Origin: Argyresthia goedartella
Taxonomy: Eukaryota; Arthropoda; Insecta; Lepidoptera; Argyresthiidae
Assembly: GCA_949825045.1 (NCBI GenBank)
Contig: OX463810.1
Coordinates: 32,312,201 to 32,376,200 of the forward strand
Length of the DNA: 64,000 bases
Reading direction: 5' to 3'
Notes under the pieces: model-generated
Database searches by the model: none
What the model saw: only the letters and a program-made list of their open reading frames with translations
Told to the model about the DNA's origin: nothing
Shown: piece after piece, positions 24,401 to 36,400 of the stretch
How the letters are laid out: each line of letters opens with the position of its first letter
Position numbering within the stretch: the first letter of the stretch is position 1
Position numbers and translations under genes: made by a program

Positions 24401-27400
24401 TAAAAACTCATTTTTTATCTGAATATTGATACATTATGACCATAATGTATCAATATTTCGGCATATTATGACATTCAAATTTCGAACGCCGACGCCCGCC
24501 TGCGTGCTGCCCCTAGTTTGTCTGTGAAGTTGGTACTACTGAACAAGCTAAACAAGTGCAGAGCAATTATCAATGCCACCATGCCGGTCGAACATGCGTT
24601 TCCTGAACACATAAAAGAAAGCTTATGATATGTGTGTAGATAAACTAGTGTATGTAACTTTACATAATTAGGCATTAAAACTCTCGAGTGATATTATTAT
24701 GAAACGACCGGAACTCTCGAGTTTTAATTCCCTCCATTATGTCTCAGTCACATAAACTACTAAGTATTATGTGCATTATAGAGGTTCGGAATTATGCAAG
24801 TTCGAATCCGGTACTTACTATGTATGTAGCAGAGATACGTTATGTATCTATTTATAACGTCCGATAATGTATATTTGTACATTATCGGATGTTCCGTGTT
24901 TCGGATGACACGTTAACCTATTAGTTCCAGTTACTATCGCTACTCGGTAAAGCTGTGTCAGAGCCTCATGAGGCAGCTTGAAACCTCCTGACACTTTGGG
25001 TTGGCCACTATCCCGACACCCCTCCACTAACCCTGAGCCAGCGTGGCGGAGTATGGTTCAATCTCACTTGTATCCGGGTAAAGGCCTGTCTCTCGGTGGG
25101 GACAGGCAGACACATACATTGGTTCTGGCCCCACACTAGGATACCCTGTGGCGTGGGAACCAGAATCAGCGACGTCACACACATAGAAACATCTAGACCT
25201 TGGTTTTTTTTTATCATCCCCAACTTGGGATCGAACCCGAAACCTCTCGCACGTTAAGCAGAGCCACAACCGCGCCACTTTATTTATAGTTATTATTATG
25301 TGTGTTGTCGCAGCGAGGCGAGCTGGTCCCAGACGGGGCAGGAGCTGGCGCGGTGGGCGCGCTTCCTGGAGAACTTCCACTCCACCACGATCCAGGGCAT
25401 CGTCGACGCCAACCAGCCTAGAGATGACGCCTGGATGTAAGTACCCACACGAAATCAGAACCAACGGTTGCGTCAGCTGACTCTTCAGCTTAGTTCCCTG
25501 CAGTTATCTTCACATTGACAGATTCGTTACGCTCACTGCTGGCTATAAGCCGCCTCCTTTTTCCAGGTTTTCCCTACTGTTTAATTCCACGCCTCAACCG
25601 AACGGGCGTGGAATCTTGAGGGGTGGTTTTCACCAGCACAGGGAGTATCACACGTAGTACTGACCTTGACGCCTTGGGCCGGAACTCAAAAGCTCAATTC
25701 GAGGCAGGAAGGCGGGATAAGGAGCACAATGGGTGGGTGGAGAGGAGTCGAATCTTACTCTCGTCGTAGCCCGATGCTGTCGCCGTCGGGTTGCTTGCCG
25801 ACACAAAGCGTCGCTGTCCGAATGCGACGAATTAATCCCCGAATCACATTAACCTTCCACGACACGAAGCACTCACTCCGATGACGTGAATGTACTTATT
25901 CCCGACGATTATTATAATTAACACTCCGACCAGGCCCGACACCTGTGTTAGACAATTATTACACTAAAATACAGCCAAAGCCCGAACGCCATGTGCTGAT
26001 ATTTTCTCTCACGACAAGAAAGTAACCTCTAACTCGTCATCTCGGTTCTATGCAAGTGACAGCTGCTAGTTCCGTTTCCGCTAGTGATGTCCCGATCACT
26101 CGCGGTCGATCCGCGCAACGAAAACCGGTGCGTTCCGAAGCATAAATATTAAACAGTCACCCGCCCGGACTGGCCCGAACCTGTCCCTAATCAATAGGAA
26201 GGCGAGAAAGTGTTGCGACCGCTCTCTTGAGGACCGAGTCCCCCACCTTGACTTCTGCTGATCGAGGCGTGCCATCCCGACCCGTGTACAAATTGACGAT
26301 CCGTCCTCGTCTCCATCTCAATGATGGCAGGTTCGCATCCTTAATCAGCACCAAATCACCGACTTGAGGGGGGCTCGTCCGGTCAGTCCACTTAAGGCGC
26401 TACTGCAAGATGTGCAAGTACTCAAGGGACCACCGTTTCCAAAAATCTTGAGCCATCTGCTGCAACATCTGCCACCTAGTTAACCGACTTAACTTAACAT
26501 CACCGAATGGGTATTCTGGCAGGGCGTTAAGGGGCTGACCTATCAGGAAGTGACCCGGCGCCAACGCTTCCAAATCATTTGGATCCGAACTGAGCGGGCA
26601 CAACGGACGCGAGTTCAGTGTCATTTCAATTTTACAGAACAGCGTCGCAAGCTCTTCAAAGCGTAGAGCGGTCTCACCGATGATCCTCGTCAGGTGCGAC
26701 CTCAAAAATTCCTCCCCAATGAGGACATCCCGGCGGACTGAAAACCCATTCAATCCCTCGTCGGGAGCAAGCCGTAGCGATGGCGTCCTGGTTACCGTTC
26801 AGGAATTGAGTGACCTCCTGCAGATATCGCCTGGCTCCGACAAAATTTGTGCCGTTGTCCGAACGGATTAATGTCGGGAGGCCCCTTCGTGAGACGAACC
26901 GATCTAGACATGCGATAAATGCCTCTGTAGGAGGTCACTGACCACCTCCAAGTGGACTGCCTTCGTGGCCAAGCACACGAAGACGCACAGGTATGCCTTC
27001 ACTAATCTGGCGTTCCGTAGCTGTGAAGACTTGACCATGAATGGTCCCGCGAAATCCGTTCCGACACCCGCAAAGGGCCGGATTTCGTTAACCCTATCCG
27101 AGGGCAAATCGCCCATCTGGAGCTGCATCGTAGCCGCCTTGGCCCGATAACAAGGCAGGCACCTGTCTCCAGATTAAGGGAACCTCCGAATTCAAAATCT
27201 GCGAAACCCGATTCGCCACAAAAATCTCCAGCTTGTGAACTGAAGCCTTCAGCCAGCATAACACGATCTGGCTGTCCGTCCAAGCGTAGACCGTATCTTC
27301 TAACGCTATTGACCCACGAAGAACCGTCATCGTGTGGTTGAGCAGACGAGTCAGGAGAGCCGCTCCCGAAAGCTCTAATTTGGGAATGGTCAGGCGAGTG

Positions 27401-30400
27401 CGCAACGGCGCAACCTTGCTCTTGGCCATGACCAACCGCACATCAACCTCCCCCGAGGAGTCGACCGTACGCAGATACACCGCAGCTCCATAGCCCTTCT
27501 CCGAGGCATCGCAAAACCCATGCAGGGTGGCGGTGTATCGTTTGGAGGGGACCAACCTCCGTGGCAGTGAAATCCGATTGATGCCAGGGAGGGTCGAAAA
27601 GAACGAGTCACACTCTGAGCTCAATGACCCGCCGATCGGGTCGTCCCATTTCAGCTCAGCAGACCACAATTGCTGCATAAAACACTTGAGCTGAAATGTT
27701 ACCGGGGTGATCCACCCGTTTGGATCAAATGTCCTAGCCACCGTTGAAAGGACGTTCCGTTTCGTCAAGACCTTCGGGGAGTCCAACTCGACCCGATACG
27801 AAAACATGTCTGACATCGGCTGGTACTGGACGCCTAATACCGACAACATATTTGGATTTTCCAAATTTTCAAAAATGTGGGGATCCTGCTGGTAGTCATC
27901 CGGAAGACCAGTCAGTAACTCTGGAGAGTTCGACATCCATTTCCGGAGCTCGTAACCTCCACCCCGTAAGAGCTCAACTAGCTCGTCCCGACGAGCGAGC
28001 GCCTCCTCTACGGAATCTGCACCGGTACAGATATCGTCCACGTAGAGATCCTGCTCCAGGATTGCTGCTCCTCTAGGGAAATTTAACCGTTCTCGATCCG
28101 CTAACTCCCGCAGAGTGCGAATCGCCAAATAAGGACTAGACCGTAGCCCGTACGTTTTGGTGTTCAGCTCGTACACCTTGATGGGCTGATCTGGGCTCTC
28201 TCGCCACAGTATCAGCTGATACCGTCTATCGTCAGGGTGAATGACCGTCTGTCTAAACATCATCCGGATGTCAGCTACAAACACAAAATTGTGTCGACGG
28301 AACCGTGTGATAACATCCGCGATGTCATGGTTCAACTTCGGCCCTGAATGAAAACACTGGTTCAGGTTCATGCCGTTAGATGTTGATGCCGATCCATCGA
28401 ACACTACCCGTATTTTGCCCTCCGGGGTCCTCAAGACCGCGTGATGGGGCAGGAAGCAGTGATCTTCACGCTTCCAGTCGATACCCGAAACCGACATGTG
28501 GCCGAGCGACTCGTATTCCCGCATGAAATCGACGTACTTCTGCCGGAAAATCCCGTCACGCTTCATGCGTCGTTCCATCGACAGAAGCCGCGTCTCGGCT
28601 GCATGGTGTGATTTGCCCAGCGGTGGGCGATCACTCCGGAATGGAAGACGTGTGAGAAATCGACCTGACCGAAGGCGACCAGTATTGTTCCGATAAAACT
28701 GTTCACACTCTTCTTCAACCGGGTCCAACCGGCGGACCGTAGGTGGTTCCTCCACCTCCCAAAACTTCTGTATCTCCTCCGAGAGTACAGAACCGAATAA
28801 GGGACTACGAGTCGCTAGGCGTGGGGCAGCTGGCATGACCGGACCCATTACCGCATGGCCCAGTCTGGTGTTGACCGAAACCAGACCAGTCGCCTGCAAC
28901 ACGTGGACACCTGGCACTAATAGGTATCCCAAGGCATCGACACCCAATAAAATGTCTACTGGGCCCGGAATATCGAACTCCGGGTCAGCCAGTGACAACC
29001 CAGCGACCAACTGTCGCACCGAGGGCGACAACCGTACGTGAGGGTGTGAGCCCATCACATTAGGCATGACTAATGCCGTGACCGTCAGATTCACCGATGA
29101 ATCCACCCGTGACGAGAGAGTAATCCGACATACTCCCTTAACGGAACTGACTTCCGTGTTCCCAATTCCCCGAATGGAATGAGGATACTCCCTTACCGAA
29201 ATGCCCAACCGTCTTACAAGGTTGCACGAGACTAAGCACCCCTGGGCCCCCGAGTCCAATAGTGCTCGTGCCACACATGATTTGCCGTCCGAACTCCACG
29301 CTATCACAGAGGCGGTGGGGAGCATGACCGTCTGTGGAGTGGCGGCACCCTGTAAGTGGGCGGCGTGTCCCTGGCGGGAACCTCCGCGGGATCCGAACCC
29401 GCTGAGACCTCCGTCGGCCGTGGAGTAACTCGGCTGCTGATATGCCGGTGGCATATCAGACCGTATGTACATCAAGGGGTCCCAACCCGCATAATAGGCC
29501 CCTCGCTGTCCCGGTATCCGACCATACCGGACGGTGTACGGTGTGCCCGTTGGCCACCGTGGATGGATGGGGGAGAGCGGATCCAACCTGGGGCGCTCTA
29601 GGAATGGGGGCGACATCCAACTGTTCGCCTCCCTGTTCGCCTCCCAGAGCGACGGGCAGGGTGGCGCAGAAGGTGGTGGGCTCCCAGCCTTCGCGCCACT
29701 CATAGGTGCCATCTGACACCCGCCCGTAACACGCGGTGAGCCAGCGGCCCGAAGTCCTCGCTGACCGTGGACAGCGGCGACCGAACCCCGGCTATCCCGC
29801 ATGTTACCCCCCGCGCTGCCCCCTTCCCCTCGGGGGGGGTCCCGTCCGCGGGTACCCCAGTCACCCCGTTGGTGACTCCCGTTGCCCGGAGGGGGACTGG
29901 GTCCGGCCCTGGTTGGGCCCTGTGGCCGACCAACCTGAGTCCGGCCCTGGTAAACGTCCGAAGGGCCTGACCGATTCAGGCACAGCACTATGTGGTGCTT
30001 GCCACCACAGCACTCACAGGGGAACGCGCGCGAGCACTCGCTCAGCGGGTGCGGCCCCAAACAACCGAAACACAATCGGTGGCGGAAGACTACCTTCCTG
30101 CGGGCAGCTACCCCGAGCGCCTTAAAGTTGGCGCAACTGGTCACTTCATGACCGGCACTGTCGCAGTGCACACAGCCGTCACCCGACGGCGCGGCATTCA
30201 AAATGCCAAATTGTTTCGACCGCCCACCCCCCCGTGGGGGCGGGGGGCGCGGCCCCTCCCGCATCCGCGCGGGTTGGCGCTGCACACTGGCCCCCGTATC
30301 CAGTGTGTCACATCGCCTGCATTCACCCTCCAAAAAATCCGTCAATTGGACGAGCGTGGGCAGTTCCGAGCTACTGCCCCCATGCAGCTGTTCAAACCGA

Positions 30401-33400
30401 CTTTGAACAGCTGCAGGCAACCGTGACAAAACCATATACAAAACAATATATGACCATTGGTCTACCGGAAGACCAAGGTTCTGAAGGGCCTTAGTGGCCA
30501 CCAGCACAGGGTTGAGCACCTGTACTCGGATGTCAACATCCCGGGTTACTCTTGGGATGCTAAACAGCTTCCCCAGCTGCGCATCAACCAACCGCCGTTT
30601 GTGTTGGTAGCGGTCAAACAATATGGACCGGGCTATCTCATAATTGCCCGCCGTGACCGTTAGGTGACCGACCAACTCCTTCGGTTCACCCCGCAGAGCC
30701 ATCAATAGTTGGGCCAACTTGTAGGCGTTGTCCAGGTCGTCCCGACCGTGGACCAAACTATCAAATAAATTAATGAATGCCGGCCACTCATCAATTGCCC
30801 CACTGAAGGCCGGAATCTCCAGGTGTGGCAGCCGTCCAACAACACCCTTCGGGGGTGGGTCTCCGTTACCCTCCCCGCGGTCATTCCGTCGCGACCGCTT
30901 AATTTTCTCCCCGCGACGCACGATGTCGCCCAAGCATTCCATCGCTTGGTCAGCATCCGCGCGGAGCTGTTTCACTGCAGCCACCGAGGCTTCATCCGTA
31001 AGCCCGAGAGCTTCAGCCTCCGCAGCCAGCCGACACACCTTCCCGACGCGTGTCATTGCGTCCTCCACACGCTTGAGCAGGACATCGTCCATGTCAGGTC
31101 GCTCCACATACTTATGAGTATGGGCGAGCCATCTCATTTCCTCACGGACACCATGCCGCAGTACCGTCAAGGGCGAAGGTGCCATGTTTACCGATTCAAT
31201 TGATTCTGGTCCTATACTTCACTACCGAACTTAGTATAGCCAGAGACCAGCACTTGCCCGTCAGCGCTGGGCACAGAAATTAAAACTAAGTTGTCAAAAC
31301 TAAGGCAACCACTAAAACAATTAAATCCTAAAACATATTTAATATGGTCGCCCTGTGGACATACACCTTATGACTATACACTCTAAATCAATTAGAGAAT
31401 GCCACCATAAGGCACAATAAAAAATAACACACAAAAATTTATTATAGAAAAAAAAGCTATTTTTAATATAATGAAGGTAGCTGTGAACCTTCCAGAAGTG
31501 GCCCCTCCGATATGACCCACACTTCTACTGAGGTCAGCAAAATCAGCTTAATACCCCTTAAATAGCCTGACCCTGCTCCATAATCCGAAACAACACTGCA
31601 ATGCTATGGAACCCGACTGCAATACTATAGTCCGACCGAATGAATGTTTCTTATGCACACCGAGTAGTTTCCGACTACAATTTTATAATAATTGTTAACT
31701 AAATCGTCAATTATACTTTCACTAACCGAAAATGAACTTTAATTGTGGTATACCGACCACAGACTAACTCACAAACTGATTGCCGACCAATCTGAGATAC
31801 CCTTTTCTCCCAACTACAATGTGGCAAAAAAACAACAACCGTCCGTGAATCGATGATTTCCCACTAGGAAACCGCGCCTGCTACCAAAATGTTTAATTCC
31901 ACGCCTCAACCGAACGGGCGTGGAATCTTGAGGGGTGGTTTTCACCAGCACAGGGAGTATCACACGTAGTACTGACCTTGACGCCTTGGGCCGGAACTCA
32001 AAAGCTCAATTCGAGGCAGGAAGGCGGGATAAGGAGCACAATGGGTGGGTGGAGAGGAGTCGAATCTTACTCTCGTCGTAGCCCGATGCTGTCGCCGTCG
32101 GGTTGCTTGCCGACACAAAGCGTCGCTGTCCGAATGCGACGAATTAATCCCCGAATCACATTAACCTTCCACGACACGAAGCACTCACTCCGATGACGTG
32201 AATGTACTAATTCCCGACGATTATTATAATTAACACTCCGACCAGGCCCGACACCTGTGTTAGACAATTATTACACTAAAATACAGCCAAAGCCCGAACG
32301 CCATGTGCTGACATTTTCTCTCACGACAAGAAAGTAACCTCTAACTCGTCATCTCGGTTCTATGCAAGTGACAGCTGCTAGTTCCGTTTCCGCTAGTGAT
32401 GTCCCGATCACTCGCGGTCGATCCGCGCAACGAAAACCGGTGCGTTCCGAAGCATAAATTTTAAACACCTACGTTTTTAGAGTGTCTGTATGTCTGTCAC
32501 CGGGTTGTACCGGATCAACCGAAAGAGGAAGAGACCTTAAATTTTCACAAAGATTTTTGCCGCTATAACAACAAATAATGAACCCACACGCATTTTTGAA
32601 AATTTAAGTGGTCCCCATACAAGATACGTGTTTACTACGTACGTGTTTCTACGCCCTGAGAAGAGGCAAAAAATGACGTTTGCTATGTATATGTAAATAT
32701 CTACAGTAATAAAGAACCTTTACTTTGACTTGTCTTTGACAACACGCTGGGCCATGTTGTTAGGTTGTTTGGAATTGTTTTGCTTTGCCCCCTCAGATAG
32801 AAAGCAAAATTTAAATTTCGAATTGCACTCCATTTTTTGGTCACGTGATTTAGGCACAGATATTCAATCATTCAGCCTACACATAAGTAAACAGCCTTGA
32901 CAGATAGCATGGTTTACACAGGTTCTACTTACAAAAATAAGAAGACATTAGGAACATATATCGTAAAATAGGAGGGATCAGTGACAAACGAACTAGTGAA
33001 ACGGTTGTCAAATGATGTTCGGTAGATAGATGAGCAACTTACTTCTCAAGTAGATTGTGTTTGGTACCAGGTACTGGGGCAAAAACAAAAAAAAATGATA
33101 TAAAATGTGCGTAAAGAGTTAAGAAAAATAGGAATGTTGTGTAGGATGTAAGATTATAAACTTAAATATATTGAAAACTCAGGGTGCGTAATTATGGTGG
33201 GTAAGTTGTGTCTGCACAAAACTAATGAAAATTAAATGCAGGGTGCGTAATTGTATGACAGTGTGTTTATATTGTAATATAAAATAAGCAGAGATTTTGA
33301 AACCACTTGGTTAAGTGAGTTTTACAGATGTTCTTATTAAGGGGATAAATATTGAGAATTCGATTAATGTTGTTGTATCGATGAGGGCCGAAAACAGGAA

Positions 33401-36400
33401 AAACCTTTCAGAAAAAGCCAAGCTGTGTTTTTTCATTGATGACGTATTGACAATTCTGTCATTGCGACGAGTAGAGAGTACAGCTGGGTCAAAGAAAAGC
33501 TTTGTGTGTTGCCTGAGAACGAGATGTTGTATAAATAATTGGCGAGCAGTAGGGACACCACATGCCTGACAAAGGTGGTATGTCGAAAAGAGTTTAGGCC
33601 TAAAAGTGCAAACCTTGAGAATACCCGTTTATTTTTATATACGGGCAAATACACTGCTTTTGACCCCACCTTGTGTCGCGGGAATCAGAAAATATAAACA
33701 CACACATATAAACATCCAAGAAGACCTGGGGATTATTTTCTTCCTCTCCAGCCGATATTCGTAAATGTTAGGTTTGAATCTGGTTTAGATGATAGGGTAT
33801 ATATGTTATTTGTATGTGTACAACGAATTGGACATGACTATGTCCAATGTAATGAACTGTTTTTTATTTATATTTTTTAATTCCCAATGACTGCATTGAC
33901 ATTTTTATTATTGAATTATTATTATTATTATTTGTTCCGGGGTGTCCGGAGCTATGAGACTGATATGACTGAAAGACTGATAAACTGATAGTAAAACTGT
34001 ATTGAAAGACTGGTAGAAGTAGGATGGATGATGTAGTGAGTAAATGAGAGTGAGAACGCGACGCTCGCTTGATGGCTATACACGAACTGACCCAAAAGTA
34101 GGTTATTGCCAAAAGTGCAATATTGAACGATAATACAATGCTGATTTTACTATTGTACGTGTTAGCTCGTACATTATTATTGACATTTATTGAACTGGCA
34201 TGTATGATACTATAATTTGTTATGTTTCAATCTGATCCAAATGGAAGGGTATATATGTTATTGGTATATTTATATATGTACAACGAATTGGACATAGTCT
34301 GTAATGTTGTGCATTATAAAAAAAAAAAAAACGAAACCGGGACCTCCCGCTTGGAATGCAGAGCCTCGAACCTCAACGCCACAGAAATCGTCAACGCCAT
34401 ATTCGTAACTGCATCGATCCATCCGGCTGCTGGTCGACCCAGGCTCCTATTTCCTTCTCTCGCAGTTATCTTAAGTAATTGGCCATGTAAAAAAAATCTA
34501 AGGCACCAAATTGAGAATACCATTTTGAGATAATTGTGTTCCTAACTTAATTCCGTTATTTCCATCAAAAAGATTACAGAATTACTGAAATGTCCCCAAA
34601 AACATAATGTTGAAAAACATTATGAATGAGCCGTGCTATTTATTTTATTTTATTTCATGAACATTTAGCCTATTTTAAGAAACTCATTTAAATGTTGCGA
34701 TTAATAGATGTCTAATTATTTTTTTAAATAACACTCCCTGTGACGTCACTTGCTCTCAGTTTTGGAACGGTTGTACTTGAGGCTGGTTTTTCCGATTATA
34801 AAACTATAAAATCAATATTTGTTCACGTTTCGACTGACACCTGCTTCGTCGACTGACAAGAAACTGTTGATACTTGACAGTCAACTTAACGGCGAAGGGG
34901 ATTCGAACAACCTACGCCCCGTACTCATTTGTCCTCTAGGGCGTAGGTTGTTCAAATTCCCTTCCCCGTCAAGTATTGAATCAACAGATTTTCGCATTAA
35001 GTGAAATCACAAAGAGTGTTATTTTATAAAATTATCTAAAAAATAATTAGACATCTATTAATCGCAATATTCAAAGGCAACAAATATAATAGGTAAATGA
35101 TCATCAAAAGTTGCAGAAAATATCAGGGCAAAATACTGTAGTAGCTTTGGTAAAGGGTAAAGGGGGTGAGCGAAGTGAAGCCCCCTTTATCCTTCGTGTT
35201 AGGTTGAACATGTAAGGACAACAAAAAATACTTAAAACATAAAAAGAAGTTTGGTGATCATTTATCCAAACACAATTTGGTGATCGTTTACTAAATCTGG
35301 CGGTCGTTTCGAATTTATTGGTAGTAAATTTTCGAATTTTTTGGTAATCGTTTAAACACAAGCCATGTTCAAATGAGTTTCTTAAAATAGGCTAAAATTT
35401 CATAAAATAAAATAATTCATAATGTTTTTCCGGAAGAAAAGTATGAGCTTACAAGTACGTACGTTCTTGAATGTAAATATCACTTGTTGTGTGCAGCGAG
35501 ATCGAGAAGTCCCACGGCTCGCCGGAGCTGCTGCTGGCGCCGCTCGGCCACCTCGTGCTGCTCGCTCGGGTGCGCGCGGGCAGCCTCGACACGCTGCTGC
35601 AGTGTCTGCACACGTCGCTGGACGCGCCCGCCGTTTTCGACTACCTGGCGAAACAGCACGGGGACAGCGCCGAGTGAGTGCCGCTTGGATCACTTGATGC
35701 ACTCGGACTTGTAGATTTATATAACCAATAACAAACAAAAACTAAAAGTTTTTATATAACCATTTAATAACTCTTTAATATTAAGTCTGTGACATAAAGC
35801 TTTATTCTCGACACACTGCTGCAGTGTCTAGCGAGGCAACATGGGGTTGCGCCGAGGGAGTGCTGCTTGAATCAATCGCTGCACTCGGACTTATTTAACT
35901 ACCCAATACTGCGTTTGGGACAGAAATATTTTTGGTTCTTGTTTCATAAATTAATATTACTATGCTTTGATTTTATTGTTAGATAACATACGCTAGTTGC
36001 CGTATAGATAGTCTGATAGGTTTATGAGTTGTTTATCATAATTCGATGTTGGACAAGGTAATCCAAATAATCTAGAAACATGTATAATGTTCAAACAATT
36101 TGTACAGAAAGTTTTGACAAGAGAATATATTTGCAGTTGTTGTATTTTTTATAAACTCAATGTTGCGTAAAAAAGACAGCATTTGAGAAAGACGTCACAA
36201 ATCTTAGTTTCATAACTAGAACTCACGAAAAAAAATGCAGTTGTGACAGTTTATTAAAAGTATCTATTTTGACTGCCAGTCCATAACATACGCAAGTTGC
36301 CGTATAGATAGTCTGATAGGTTTATGAGTTGTTTATCCTAATTCGATGTTGGACAAGGTAATCCAAATAATCTAGAAACATGTATAATGTTCAAACAATT

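Larger units (their letters stand above)
25578..32467 (-). mobile_element. BEL/Pao LTR retrotransposon, copy 2, minus strand, internally deleted
   Basis: 6890 bp. The target duplication CCTAC lies at 25573-25577 and 32468-32472. The LTRs are 578 bp each and differ at only about three positions. The gag-pol frame is continuous, without the stop found in copy 1, but about 0.7 kb of pol is deleted and the integrase has frame breaks. Its protein is clearly related to copy 1, though the LTRs differ. It is antisense to NBAS and begins 141 bp after exon 8. Confidence 0.92.

Noticed and set aside
29700..30494. Plus-strand frames of 60-144 codons opposite BEL/Pao copy 2 gag
   Set aside because: They are antisense shadows of the real gag-pol frame.
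13375..32467. Endogenous retrovirus with an envelope gene
   Set aside because: No frame with signal peptide and membrane anchor follows pol in either BEL/Pao element or in the gypsy element. They are plain LTR retrotransposons.
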